64,000 nucleotides of DNA. Origin: an uncultured Lachnospiraceae bacterium (lineage in GTDB: Bacteria > Bacillota > Clostridia > Lachnospirales > Lachnospiraceae). The stretch is from assembly GCA_902778165.1 (NCBI GenBank), contig CACYWQ010000001.1, positions 62,001 to 126,000 on the forward strand, read 5' to 3'. Both the position numbers and the translations under genes were made by a program. Every line of letters starts with the position of its first letter. The stretch's first letter is position 1. The notes below the pieces were generated by a model that was given only the letters and a program-made list of their open reading frames with translations, had not been told where the DNA came from and did not search any database. Of the stretch, positions 6,815-16,265 are shown one piece after another.

Positions 6815-8284
6815 ATGTTATACGTAGGAATCGACTTAGGAACATCGGCAGTTAAGCTGCTTCTTATGGACGAGACAGGTAAGATTCACAAGATCGTATC
6901 CAAGGAATATGATCTCTTCTTCCCTCATCCAGGCTGGTCAGAGCAGAAGCCTGAAGACTGGTATTCACAGTCTATGGCAGGACTTAAGGAATTATTAAGT
7001 GAGTGTGACAAGAGCAAGGTTGCAGGCATCAGCTTCGGCGGACAGATGCACGGTCTGGTTATCCTTGATAAGGATGATAATGTTATTCGTCCCGCAATAC
7101 TTTGGAATGACGGACGTACGACGGAGGAGACAGATTATCTCAATAATGTGATAGGTAAAGATAAGCTGTCGGAGTATACAGCTAACATCGCATTCACCGG
7201 ATTTACCGCACCCAAAATATTATGGGTTAAGAATAAGGAACCTGAGAATTTTGCCCGCATAGAGAAGATCATGCTTCCCAAGGACTATCTGGCATATAAG
7301 TTATCCGGCGTTCATTGCACGGACGTATCGGATGCATCCGGCATGCTCTTATTCGATGTTAAGAACAGATGCTGGTCTAAGGAGATGATGGAGATCTGTG
7401 ATGTTAAGGAATCACAGCTTGCCAAGATCTTCGAAAGCTACGAAGTAGTAGGCAATATCAAGCCTGAGATAGCAGCAGAACTCGGTGTATCCGAGAATGT
7501 GAAGATCGTTGCCGGTGCAGGTGATAATGCAGCTGCAGCAGTAGGAACGGGTACAGTCGGTGACGGAAGATGTAATATCTCCCTTGGTACAAGCGGAACG
7601 ATATTCATCTCATCCAAGTCATTCGGTGTAGACAGCAATAACGCTCTTCATTCATTTGCACATGCAGACGGAAGCTATCACCTTATGGGATGTATGTTAT
7701 CTGCTGCATCATGCAATAAGTGGTGGATGGAAGATATCATAGACACTACTGATTTTGCCGGAGAACAGAAGGCCATTGATAAGCTTGGTGAGAATCATGT
7801 ATTCTTCTTACCTTATCTTATGGGTGAGAGATCACCTCTTAACGATCCTTATGCACGAGGAACATTTACAGGTATTACGATGGATACCACAAGAGCCGAT
7901 ATGACACAGGCAGTACTTGAAGGTGTTGCATTCGCATTAAGAGATTCGTTCGAGGTTGCCAAGTCACTGGGTATTAAGATTGAGCGCACCAAGATCTGCG
8001 GTGGCGGAGCCAAGTCTCCTCTTTGGAAGAAGATGATCGCCAATATCTTAGGAATCAAGGTAGACGTTATCGAGAGTGAAGAAGGTCCGGGATACGGCGG
8101 AGCGATGCTTGCAGCAGTTGCATGCGGAGAGTTTGCATCAGTTGAAGAGGCTGCAGAGAAGCTTGTTAAGGTAATCGATACAGTAGAGCCCGACGCAGAG
8201 CTTACAGCCAAGTATGAGGCTCGCTATCAGCAGTTTAAGCAGATTTACCCTGCACTTAAGCCTGTATTTAAGGCTTTAGCATAA
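6815..8284 (+). CDS. xylB: Xylulokinase (FGGY family)
   Basis: Phosphorylates D-xylulose to D-xylulose 5-phosphate for the pentose phosphate pathway. The true start is ATG at 6815, preceded by GGAGGA; the frame is open further upstream, to 6773. The product is 489 aa, typical of XylB. Landmarks are the N-terminal YVGIDLGTSAVKLLLMDETG, PGWSEQKPEDWY, GISFGGQMHGLV (substrate loop), the second-domain AGAGDNAAAAVGTG, and SLGTSGTIF for ATP binding. It is the first gene of an operon with a DUF4867 protein and an isomerase-family enzyme. Related FGGY kinases overlap in sequence, so D-ribulose or L-xylulose cannot be fully excluded. Confidence 0.92.
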   Translation: MLYVGIDLGTSAVKLLLMDETGKIHKIVSKEYDLFFPHPGWSEQKPEDWYSQSMAGLKELLSECDKSKVAGISFGGQMHGLVILDKDDNVIRPAILWNDGRTTEETDYLNNVIGKDKLSEYTANIAFTGFTAPKILWVKNKEPENFARIEKIMLPKDYLAYKLSGVHCTDVSDASGMLLFDVKNRCWSKEMMEICDVKESQLAKIFESYEVVGNIKPEIAAELGVSENVKIVAGAGDNAAAAVGTGTVGDGRCNISLGTSGTIFISSKSFGVDSNNALHSFAHADGSYHLMGCMLSAASCNKWWMEDIIDTTDFAGEQKAIDKLGENHVFFLPYLMGERSPLNDPYARGTFTGITMDTTRADMTQAVLEGVAFALRDSFEVAKSLGIKIERTKICGGGAKSPLWKKMIANILGIKVDVIESEEGPGYGGAMLAAVACGEFASVEEAAEKLVKVIDTVEPDAELTAKYEARYQQFKQIYPALKPVFKALA

Positions 8285-8310
8285 ATGTATAACAGGAGGT
8301 TACAAACACT

Positions 8311-8925
8311 ATGAAGATTCAGAATGTTACAGATGCTTCTTTCCGTAAGTACGGAAGAGTAATAGCCGAGATTGATTTCTCAGAGCTTATAACAGCAATG
8401 GAGAAGTCGCCTTTGCCGGATGATGTTGTATATGAGCCGTCAATCGATTATCTTGAAGCTACTTCTTTAATGGATAAGCTTCAGACAGCGTACTACGGCG
8501 AGCTTCCGATTCAGATCGGATACTGCAACGGACACAATCATCTGCTCAATGCAGTTGAGTATCACAGATCATCAGAGCTTGATATCGCATGCACGGATCT
8601 TATCCTTCTTATAGGATGCCAGCAGGATATCACGGATGATTTCACTTACGATACCAATAAGATAGAAGCATTCCTTGTTCCCAAGGGTACAGGTGTTGAG
8701 TTATATGCTACAACTCTTCACTATGCTCCCTGCAGTGTCGGTGATGAAGGATTTAAGTGCATAGTTGTTCTTCCCAAGGACACTAACCTTCCTCTTGATG
8801 CCAAGCATGCGGGATATGAGGATGCACTTATCACAGCCAAGAACAAGTGGCTTATCGGACACGCCGAGGGCGGACTCGATGCAGGCGCTCATATCGGACT
8901 TATTGGTCCCAATGTCAGAGTATAA
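8311..8925 (+). CDS. DUF4867 family protein
   Basis: A 204-aa cytoplasmic protein of the uncharacterised DUF4867 family, which I recognise from its regular presence beside sugar-isomerase and kinase genes in Clostridia. Visible features are DYLEATSLMDKLQTAYYGEL, the HNHLLNAVEYHRSSELDIA region and the FLVPKGTGVELYATTLHYAP segment. The last resembles the small-barrel strand pattern of cupin-like proteins and carries several conserved His/Glu. A sugar-binding or sugar-epimerase role is an inference from context. GGAGG precedes the ATG; the gene starts 26 bases after xylB. Confidence 0.8.
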   Translation: MKIQNVTDASFRKYGRVIAEIDFSELITAMEKSPLPDDVVYEPSIDYLEATSLMDKLQTAYYGELPIQIGYCNGHNHLLNAVEYHRSSELDIACTDLILLIGCQQDITDDFTYDTNKIEAFLVPKGTGVELYATTLHYAPCSVGDEGFKCIVVLPKDTNLPLDAKHAGYEDALITAKNKWLIGHAEGGLDAGAHIGLIGPNVRV

Positions 8926-8997
8926 TCATACAAGACAATAGAAAAATGTAACTATTCAATCTGTTGTATGGTTTATATTAGTAAATGGAGTATAGAG

Positions 8998-9017
8998 GCG
9001 ACCTGTCTTAAGGTCGC
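8998..9017 (+). promoter_or_regulatory. Leader hairpin ahead of the isomerase gene
   Basis: GCGACC-TGTCTTAA-GGTCGC, 24 bases before the AAGGAGG ribosome-binding site. No T-run follows. It resembles the leader hairpins at 6724 and 17462 and may act as an intra-operon stabiliser or processing site. Confidence 0.45.
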
Positions 9018-9053
9018 AGGATACTATAGAAGGTAGATTAAGGAGGATTATTA

Positions 9054-10538
9054 ATGAACAACATTCCCAAGATTAAGTTAGGTATTGTGGCAGTAAGCCG
9101 TGATTGTTTCCCGGAGTCTTTATCAGTTAACAGACGTAAGGCTTTGGTAGATGCTTATAAGGCTAAATACGATGCATCTGACATCTATGAGTGCCCGATA
9201 TGTATAGTGGAGAGCGAGATCCACATGGTTCAGGCTTTAGAGGATATCAAGAAAGCCGGATGTAATGCACTCTGTGTATACCTCGGTAACTTCGGTCCCG
9301 AGATTTCAGAGACATTACTTGCTAAGCACTTTGACGGACCTAAGATGTTCTGTGCAGCAGCTGAGGAGAGCCAGAATGATCTCCAGGACGGTCGTGGAGA
9401 TGCATACTGTGGTATGCTCAATGCAAGCTACAATTTAAAGCTTCGTAATGTAGGCGCTTATATTCCTGAGTATCCCGTTGGTGATGCAGCAGACTGCGCT
9501 GACATGATCCATGATTTCATTCCGATAGCACGTGCCATTGCAGGACTTGCTGATCTTAAGATCATATCATTCGGTCCCAGACCGCTTAACTTCCTTGCAT
9601 GTAATGCACCTATCAAGCAGCTCTATAATCTCGGTGTTGAGATCGAAGAGAATTCAGAGCTTGATCTTTTCGAAGCATTTAATAAGCATGCAGGCGATTC
9701 TCGTATTCCTGATGTTGTTAAGGATATGGAGAACGAGCTCGGTGCAGGTAATAAGAAGCCTGAGGTATTAGCTAAGCTTGCTCAGTATGAGCTTACACTC
9801 CTTGACTGGGTTGAGGAGCATAAGGGATATCGTAAGTACGTTGCCATCGCAGGCAAGTGCTGGCCGGCATTCCAGACACAGTTCGGATTCGTTCCCTGCT
9901 ATGTTAATTCAAGACTTACAGGTCGCGGAATACCCGTATCTTGTGAGGTTGATATCTACGGATGTCTCTCAGAATATATAGGAACATGTGTATCAGATGA
10001 TATCGTTACACTTCTTGATATCAACAACTCAGTTCCTAAGGATATGTACAATGAGTCAATTAAGGGCAAGTTCGATTATCAGTTTACTGATACATTCATG
10101 GGCTTCCACTGTGGTAATACATGTTCTAAGAAGCTTGCAGCTTGCGAGATGAAGTACCAGAAGATCATGGCAAGAAATCTTCCTGTTGAAGTTACCAACG
10201 GTACTCTTGAAGGCGACATCGCACCCGGCGATATCACATTCTACCGCTTACAGTCTACAGCTGATTCTCAGATCCGTGCTTATGTGGCAGAAGGTGAGGT
10301 ATTACCTGTAGCTACTAAGTCATTCGGTGGAATCGGTGTATTCGCCATAAAGGAGATGGGACGTTTCTATCGTCACGTGCTCATCCAGAAGAATTATCCT
10401 CATCACGGTGCCGTTGCATTCGGTCATTACGGCAAGGCACTCTTCGAAGTATTCAAGTACATCGGAGTTCCGATGGAGGACATCAACTACAACCAGCCTA
10501 AGTGCTTACCTTATCCTACAGAGAATCCCTTCGCATAA
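9054..10538 (+). CDS. L-fucose/L-arabinose isomerase-family protein
   Basis: A predicted aldose-ketose isomerase of the fucose isomerase superfamily (COG2407-like), 494 aa. Recognisable segments are the N-terminal LGIVAVSRDCFPESL and CNALCVYLGNFGPE, the middle FGPRPLNFLACNAPIKQLY and AIAGKCWPAFQTQFGF. A C-terminal domain follows with TFMGFHCGNTCSKK and a metal/substrate region GGIGVFAIKEMGRFYRHV. It closes an operon with xylulokinase and DUF4867, so its product is probably a ketopentose feeding XylB. No xylA or aldolase is nearby. Substrate (xylose, arabinose or fucose) is not determined. A strong AAGGAGG site precedes the ATG. Confidence 0.85.
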   Translation: MNNIPKIKLGIVAVSRDCFPESLSVNRRKALVDAYKAKYDASDIYECPICIVESEIHMVQALEDIKKAGCNALCVYLGNFGPEISETLLAKHFDGPKMFCAAAEESQNDLQDGRGDAYCGMLNASYNLKLRNVGAYIPEYPVGDAADCADMIHDFIPIARAIAGLADLKIISFGPRPLNFLACNAPIKQLYNLGVEIEENSELDLFEAFNKHAGDSRIPDVVKDMENELGAGNKKPEVLAKLAQYELTLLDWVEEHKGYRKYVAIAGKCWPAFQTQFGFVPCYVNSRLTGRGIPVSCEVDIYGCLSEYIGTCVSDDIVTLLDINNSVPKDMYNESIKGKFDYQFTDTFMGFHCGNTCSKKLAACEMKYQKIMARNLPVEVTNGTLEGDIAPGDITFYRLQSTADSQIRAYVAEGEVLPVATKSFGGIGVFAIKEMGRFYRHVLIQKNYPHHGAVAFGHYGKALFEVFKYIGVPMEDINYNQPKCLPYPTENPFA

Positions 10539-10560
10539 GTCGGGTAAGGTATAAGATAAG

Positions 10561-10590
10561 GAGACAGCGGTTATTCCGCTGTCTCTTTTT
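10561..10590 (+). terminator. Intrinsic terminator of the xylB operon
   Basis: A perfect 10-base stem GAGACAGCGG / CCGCTGTCTC with loop TTATT, then TTTTT. Confidence 0.93.
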
Positions 10591-10595
10591 GTTAT

Positions 10596-10641
10596 CCGAC
10601 AGTCCGCAAGTATTGCGAAAAAGCCCCTGTCGGGTTAGAAT
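10596..10641 (+). promoter_or_regulatory. Promoter of the sodium symporter / sensor operon
   Basis: TTGCGA (10613-10618), 17 bases, TAGAAT (10636-10641). CCGACAG (10596-10602) and CTGTCGG (10627-10633) form an inverted repeat flanking the -35 box, a candidate operator. Confidence 0.5.
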
Positions 10642-10696
10642 AATAGAGTTATGCAAGGTTTAATGCGTAACCAATTCTTAATAACGGAGAGAGATA

Positions 10697-12055
10697 ATGG
10701 ATAATAAAAGAGAATCCTTTGCAACAAGACTTGGATTTATATTGGTCAGCGCCGGATGTGCAATAGGAATAGGTAATGTATGGAAATTTCCCTATGTAGC
10801 GGGTCAGAATGGCGGAGCAATATTCGTATTGTTCTATCTTCTGTTCCTTTTGATCATGGGTATCCCGGTTCTTACGATGGAGTTGGCACTCGGACGCGGA
10901 AGCAGGCGCACGATAGTTGAAGCCTATAAATTTCTTGAAAAAGACGGATCCAAATGGCATATACACGGATGGTTATGTATTGCGGGATGCTATCTTCTTA
11001 TGATGTACTACACCACTGTTGCCGGTTGGATGCTTGCATATTTCTGGAAGTTTTTAACAGGTACATTTGACGGGATGGGCAATGATTCAGTTGCAGGTGT
11101 ATTTACGGATATGCTAGCCAATCCTGCAGAGATGACTGTATTTATGATAATAGTTGTTGTAGGAGGCTTCCTTGTGTTAAGCTTCGGTGTTCGTAACGGA
11201 CTTGAAAGAGTCAATAAGGTTATGATGATAGGTTTGTTGCTCCTAATTTGTTTATTGGCAGCAAGAAGCTTCACACTTCCCAATGCAGGTGAAGGTTTAA
11301 GTTTCTATCTTAAGCCCAATATGGATAATGTAAGAAATGTGGGACTAGGTAAGGTAATCACAGCTGCAATGAATCAGTCATTCTTTACCTTAAGTCTTGG
11401 TATTGCATCGATGGAGATATTCGGAAGCTACATGTCTGATCAATATACTCTTACCGGAGAGTCAATAAGGATATGCAGTCTTGATACACTGGTTGCATTA
11501 TTATCCGGTCTTATTATATTCCCGGCTTGTTTCAGTTTCGGTATAGAACCCGATGCAGGTCCGTCGCTAATATTCATCACTCTTCCCAGTGTATTTATTA
11601 ATATGACAGGCGGAAGAATATGGGGAACATTATTCTTCTTATTTATGACTTTTGCAAGTTTCTCTACAGTAATCGCGGTATTTGAGAATCTTGTAGGTGC
11701 ATCGATGGATAACCTCGGATGGGGAAGAATCAAGTCGGTTATTGTCAATTGTATATTCATGATAGCTGCAGGCATGCCTTGTCTGTTAGGCTATAATGTC
11801 CTTGCAAATGTTCATCTTATCGGAGCAAGAGATGTTCTTGACAGTGAGGATTTTATAGTAAGCAATCTGCTTCTTCCAATCGGAGCGTTGGTATTTGTAA
11901 TATTCTGTGTGACCAAATTCGGTTGGGGTGCGGATAAGTATCTTGAAGAGACCAATAAGGGAGAAGGAATTAAGATGAGTCCTAAGCTCATATTCTACTT
12001 TAAGTATATCCTTCCAATTCTTATTCTTGTGATTCTTATAAGCGGACTTATTTAG
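10697..12055 (+). CDS. Neurotransmitter:sodium symporter (NSS/SNF family) transporter
   Basis: An integral membrane, Na+-coupled transporter of 452 aa with about 11-12 hydrophobic segments. The N-terminal family signature GFILVSAGCAIGIGNVWKFP, then YVAGQNGGAIF with PVLTMELALGRGSRR, is unmistakable. Bacterial members carry amino acids (LeuT-like) or are uncharacterised. GGAGAG precedes the ATG. It is only 14 bases from the sugar-sensor gene that follows, so it may share its transcript, which is an odd partner for a pentose system. Substrate is unknown. Confidence 0.92.
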   Translation: MDNKRESFATRLGFILVSAGCAIGIGNVWKFPYVAGQNGGAIFVLFYLLFLLIMGIPVLTMELALGRGSRRTIVEAYKFLEKDGSKWHIHGWLCIAGCYLLMMYYTTVAGWMLAYFWKFLTGTFDGMGNDSVAGVFTDMLANPAEMTVFMIIVVVGGFLVLSFGVRNGLERVNKVMMIGLLLLICLLAARSFTLPNAGEGLSFYLKPNMDNVRNVGLGKVITAAMNQSFFTLSLGIASMEIFGSYMSDQYTLTGESIRICSLDTLVALLSGLIIFPACFSFGIEPDAGPSLIFITLPSVFINMTGGRIWGTLFFLFMTFASFSTVIAVFENLVGASMDNLGWGRIKSVIVNCIFMIAAGMPCLLGYNVLANVHLIGARDVLDSEDFIVSNLLLPIGALVFVIFCVTKFGWGADKYLEETNKGEGIKMSPKLIFYFKYILPILILVILISGLI

Positions 12056-12069
12056 AACTTGTATATTAT

Positions 12070-13140
12070 ATGAACGAAAGCGGCGTCATCAGAAAACCGA
12101 ATAACAATTACGGCGAAAGAGCACTAAGAATAATAGCATTAAGCATATTCTTAATGTTGATTGTAGCTATAGGATCCGCCATTGTATATAACAGTCTCAG
12201 GGATCGTATGCCCGGAATAGTCCTGAATGAGACCATGGAATACAAGGGACATTATGCCTTTATTGTCAAAGGAGAGGATGAGGATTTCTGGCGCGGTGTA
12301 TATTATGCCGCTTGTGATGAAGCTGATAAAGGAAGTATATATATAGAAGATTTGCGCGACTATCTCGGTGTCAATTATGATGATAAGGATTTGTTAAGAG
12401 TTGCGGTCAATTCATCCGTGGACGGAATTATATACGGAGGAAGTATAGATGATGAGGTCAGAGAACTTATAGACAGAGCCGTATCCGAAGGTATAGGTGT
12501 GGTTCTTCTGCAGAATGATATAGAAGCATCGGGAAGACAGTGCTTCGTCGGAGTAAATAACTATGAGTTGGGCCAGATGTATGCGTCTCAGATAGCGGAT
12601 ATCATGTCTACTGAAACAGACCCCAAAGCCAAGACAGTAGACATACTTGTAGATAAGAATATGAGTGAGGGAACCACCAATGTCATTACTATGGCAATAG
12701 AGGATTATTTTGCGGACAATTATCCCCAATACCCCCTTCCCATATTCAATTTCAAGGCCATTAATTCAGACGATATTTTCAGAGTTGAAGAAGACATAAG
12801 AAGTCTGTTCCTTGATGAAGAGAATCTTCCTGACATAATGATGTGCCTTAACAGTATATATACCAGGAGTGCATATCAGGCGATTGTGGATCAGAATAGA
12901 GTCGGTGAGGTGCAGATAATCGGATATTACGTGGACAGATCCATCCTGGAGGCAGTTAATAAGCAGATTATATATTCAACAGTGTCCGTGGACACATGGG
13001 AAATGGGCAGATACAGTGTACAGGCCCTAAATGAATACAGACAGTCGGGATATACCAATTCATATATGCCGGTTAACACCCAGGTTGTAGGTCTTAGAGA
13101 AGCAGGCAAACTTATTGCCGTAGGAGAGGGGTCGTCATGA
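12070..13140 (+). CDS. Membrane-anchored periplasmic-binding-type sugar sensor
   Basis: A 356-aa protein with one N-terminal transmembrane helix (about residues 19-41, ALRIIALSIFLMLIVAIGSA) and no lipobox. An extracellular RbsB/XylF-like binding domain follows (YAFIVKGEDEDFWRGVYYAA at about 62; VDGIIYGGSIDD; ILVDKNMSEG; MPVNTQVVGLREAG). Its last four bases overlap the histidine kinase start. This matches the arrangement of XylFII, the membrane-tethered xylose-binding sensor that works with a LytS-type kinase in Clostridium beijerinckii. It therefore probably presents ligand to the kinase rather than to a transporter. No Shine-Dalgarno is obvious, so it may depend on translation of the gene upstream. 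Confidence 0.82.
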   Translation: MNESGVIRKPNNNYGERALRIIALSIFLMLIVAIGSAIVYNSLRDRMPGIVLNETMEYKGHYAFIVKGEDEDFWRGVYYAACDEADKGSIYIEDLRDYLGVNYDDKDLLRVAVNSSVDGIIYGGSIDDEVRELIDRAVSEGIGVVLLQNDIEASGRQCFVGVNNYELGQMYASQIADIMSTETDPKAKTVDILVDKNMSEGTTNVITMAIEDYFADNYPQYPLPIFNFKAINSDDIFRVEEDIRSLFLDEENLPDIMMCLNSIYTRSAYQAIVDQNRVGEVQIIGYYVDRSILEAVNKQIIYSTVSVDTWEMGRYSVQALNEYRQSGYTNSYMPVNTQVVGLREAGKLIAVGEGSS

Positions 13141-14615
13141 TAGAACAATTATGGAACAGATCCTCAATCCAAAGAAAACTCATGGTGGCATTTTTTATAC
13201 CTATAGCAATAATTCTTATTATGAATGTCTACATGTATGTTAATGTCAATTCCATGATAGCAAGAATTGATGAGGTATATGACAACAATGTCAGGTTAAA
13301 TGAACTTGCCGAGCATCTTACGGAACTCCACGGTTCGATGAAGGAGTATCTTGAGAATAAAGGCACCAGTTCGCTTAACGCGTATTACAAAGCCGATCAG
13401 GATTACCGTGACAGTATAGACAATATCGGTAAGAGTTATAATGGCACAATAGCCATAATGCAGAAGAATATAATCAATCAGTCTGACAAGTATCTTGAGA
13501 TAGTAGATGAGACGGTCCAGGCCAAGAGAGGACGAAATGTAGAAAAATACAGAACGGGGTTTGAAGAAGCTCAGGTAATGTATGCGGATCTTCAGAACTG
13601 TATATACTTTCTGAATAATGAGCAGTTCAAGGTCAATACGGATAACTACTATATATTATTATCCTCATTAAGATACATGGAGATTACCTCTATTGTTATT
13701 TTGATAATCATCGGAGTGGTAAATATTATAGCCTTATATCTTCTTACGCGTTCCATGACAAGGCCTCTTACGGAATTATCCAAGGCAGCCGATAAGGTTG
13801 CGGGAGGTGACTTTAATGTCACAATTGTCAATCCCGAAGGCGAGGATGAGATAGGCAGAGTGTCAAGAGCTTTCGCGGGAATGGTTGACAGTATGCAGCG
13901 ATATATCTCTGAGATACGAGAGAGTATGTTAAGAGAGAGTCGTATGAAAGAATCCGAGCTTAAGATGCAGAACCGAATGAGAGAGGCAGAACTTAAGTCA
14001 TTACAGGCTCAGATCAATCCCCACTTCTTATTTAATACCCTTAATGCCGGAGCACAGCTTGCAATGATGGAGAGTGCGGATCGTACGACGGAATTCATCC
14101 AGAATATGGCGGATTTCTTCAGATACAATATCAAGAGTATCGATAAGGACGTATCCTTGGAAGAAGAACTTGAGTTGGTTGATAAGTATATCTATATTCT
14201 TAACGTTCGATTTGACGGTGAGATACACTATCATAAAGATATAGACGAAGACTTAAATTCAATAAGAGTGCCCAGTATGATCTTACAGCCTATTGTGGAG
14301 AATGCGGTCAATTACGGAATCAGAAATATTGACTGGGAAGGACATATCAATCTTAAGACATACAGAGAAGGAGATCTTATTTATATCTCCATAGCTGACA
14401 ACGGTGTCGGAATGACACAGGATAAGATAGAGAAGATTCTTTCGGGAGACGGAATTGCTGTAGACCCGGATAAGAATGACAGTAACGGCATCGGACTTGG
14501 CAACGTGATAGAACGTATACGTATATTCACGGGTCGTGAGGATGTTATGGACATAATCAGTGAAGGTGAGAATAAGGGTACTGAATTCATCATCAAGGTG
14601 CCCATGCATGTGTAG
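13137..14615 (+). CDS. YesM/LytS-type sensor histidine kinase
   Basis: A 492-aa sensor kinase. Transmembrane helices lie at about residues 14-36 and 180-205 and bracket a roughly 145-residue extracellular helical domain. A HAMP segment follows (TRSMTRPLTELSKAADKVA, about 206-255), then a coiled coil, the His_kinase domain with phosphoacceptor H296 in LQAQINPHFLFNTLNAG, and a HATPase_c domain (PIVENAVNYG, ADNGVGMT, GIGLGNVIERI). It overlaps the binding-protein sensor by four bases and lies 44 bases before its response regulator, forming a three-part sugar-sensing relay. Confidence 0.95.
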   Translation: MIEQLWNRSSIQRKLMVAFFIPIAIILIMNVYMYVNVNSMIARIDEVYDNNVRLNELAEHLTELHGSMKEYLENKGTSSLNAYYKADQDYRDSIDNIGKSYNGTIAIMQKNIINQSDKYLEIVDETVQAKRGRNVEKYRTGFEEAQVMYADLQNCIYFLNNEQFKVNTDNYYILLSSLRYMEITSIVILIIIGVVNIIALYLLTRSMTRPLTELSKAADKVAGGDFNVTIVNPEGEDEIGRVSRAFAGMVDSMQRYISEIRESMLRESRMKESELKMQNRMREAELKSLQAQINPHFLFNTLNAGAQLAMMESADRTTEFIQNMADFFRYNIKSIDKDVSLEEELELVDKYIYILNVRFDGEIHYHKDIDEDLNSIRVPSMILQPIVENAVNYGIRNIDWEGHINLKTYREGDLIYISIADNGVGMTQDKIEKILSGDGIAVDPDKNDSNGIGLGNVIERIRIFTGREDVMDIISEGENKGTEFIIKVPMHV

Positions 14616-14659
14616 TTATTTATTATTTATAGAAGAGAAATAAAATAAGGAGCAGATGA

Positions 14660-16264
14660 ATGTACAGGATTCTATTGGCAGATGACGAGGGAATCGTACT
14701 TAATTCCATGTCTTTTTTGATAGAGAAGAACTTCGAGGGTAAATTCGAGATAGAGACCGCGAAGTCCGGTCGTGCTGCAATAGAGCAGGCAGAACACTTC
14801 AGACCGGATATAATCTTTATGGATATACAGATGCCGGGTATTAATGGTATCGAGGCCATGAAAGAGATTCGGACAATGCTTCCGAGTGTCATATTCATTG
14901 TATTAACGGCTTATGACAAATTCGATTATGCCAAGGAAGCGATCAACTTAGGCGTAATGGAATATATAAATAAACCCTTCAATCAGAAGGATGTTGTTGC
15001 CGTGCTCAAAGCAGCGATGGATAAGATAGATGACAGACAGCGTCGAAGACGTGAGGATCTCCAGACCAAAGAGCGTATGGAGACCGTTATGCCCATTATT
15101 GAGAACGGATTCATTTATTCGATCATATTCGAAGAACAGATTGATGAGGATATAGCCAATTATAAGGACTTACTTGGTATTAACAGTACGGGCGGTTACA
15201 TCATGGTGGTCGTATTCGGTGAGAATCAACAGGGAAGCCTTATGACCAACGTCGTCGGAAGCTCGGTTAAGGCACAGACCACTTACTATAATAAGGTAAG
15301 AGAGCTTATTAAAGATGCATTCCCCGAGGCTGTAGTAGGCAACGTATCTGCCAACCGTATTCCTATATTCATTCCTTCTGTCGAGACACATATGGAACTT
15401 AGCGAGAGAGGTGCCATAATCGAGAAGTGTCGTACGCTTGTAAGAAGTCTTAATAGCGCCACGGATATCTCGTACAGAATAGGCATAGGCGGAATGCGTC
15501 GTATGAAGAATGCGGCCGAGTCATATGAGGAGGCAATTAAAGCATTAGTATCCACAAGCGGAAGCGTTGCCCATATCGATGACCTTCCGATAAGCGTATC
15601 TTATGAAGAGAATTATCCCGCTGCACTTGAATCGGAGATATTTGAGAAACTGGAAGACGGCGATACGGATACCTGTCTTATTAAGGCAAGCGAATTCTTT
15701 GATTGGATGGTGACAGGATATTCAGACGATATAATGAGTATCAGGCTTAAGTGTCTGGAATTTGTCCTAAGGGCTGAGTCTATGATGTACAGAAGCGGCG
15801 GCCTTACTTATGAATTCTCAAGCCGCAAGGAATACTTACAGGAGTTGCTCAGTGCGCCCGATACGGATGCACTTAAGGCTTGGTACATGGATAAGTTTAA
15901 GGTTGCGGCCGGCAATATATCAACGGGAAGCAAGGACAGAACCCACCATGTGATTAAGAAAGCTCTTGATTATATTGATAAGAATTTTCATAAGGACATT
16001 TCACTTGATGAACTGGCAGGCGAACTGGGAATCAGTTCCTACTACTTTTCAAAGCTGTTTAAAGAAGAGAAGGGGGAGGGATTTGTTGAATATCTTACAG
16101 GACGACGTGTGGATGAGGCCAAGACATTACTTAAGAGCCCGGAGCACAGTATCAAGGAAGTCGGCGTAGCCTGCGGTTATTCAGATCCCAACTATTTCTC
16201 AAGAATTTTTAAAAAGGCGACAGGCATGACGCCTACAGAGTATAAGGATAAGAACGGAGAATAA
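14660..16264 (+). CDS. YesN-type response regulator with AraC DNA-binding domain
   Basis: A 534-aa two-component regulator. The N-terminal receiver runs to about residue 120, with acidic pocket D8/D9, phosphoacceptor D55 in FMDIQMPG and switch residues in VLTAYDKFDYAK. A long middle region (about 140-420) follows, then two AraC helix-turn-helices at the C-terminus (ISLDELAGELGISSYYFSKL and IKEVGVACGYSDPNYFSRIF). AAGGAG precedes the ATG. The likely target is the binding-protein gene at 17510, whose upstream region carries two TTTGTTAA repeats 22 bases apart. Confidence 0.95.
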   Translation: MYRILLADDEGIVLNSMSFLIEKNFEGKFEIETAKSGRAAIEQAEHFRPDIIFMDIQMPGINGIEAMKEIRTMLPSVIFIVLTAYDKFDYAKEAINLGVMEYINKPFNQKDVVAVLKAAMDKIDDRQRRRREDLQTKERMETVMPIIENGFIYSIIFEEQIDEDIANYKDLLGINSTGGYIMVVVFGENQQGSLMTNVVGSSVKAQTTYYNKVRELIKDAFPEAVVGNVSANRIPIFIPSVETHMELSERGAIIEKCRTLVRSLNSATDISYRIGIGGMRRMKNAAESYEEAIKALVSTSGSVAHIDDLPISVSYEENYPAALESEIFEKLEDGDTDTCLIKASEFFDWMVTGYSDDIMSIRLKCLEFVLRAESMMYRSGGLTYEFSSRKEYLQELLSAPDTDALKAWYMDKFKVAAGNISTGSKDRTHHVIKKALDYIDKNFHKDISLDELAGELGISSYYFSKLFKEEKGEGFVEYLTGRRVDEAKTLLKSPEHSIKEVGVACGYSDPNYFSRIFKKATGMTPTEYKDKNGE

Positions 16265-16265
16265 T

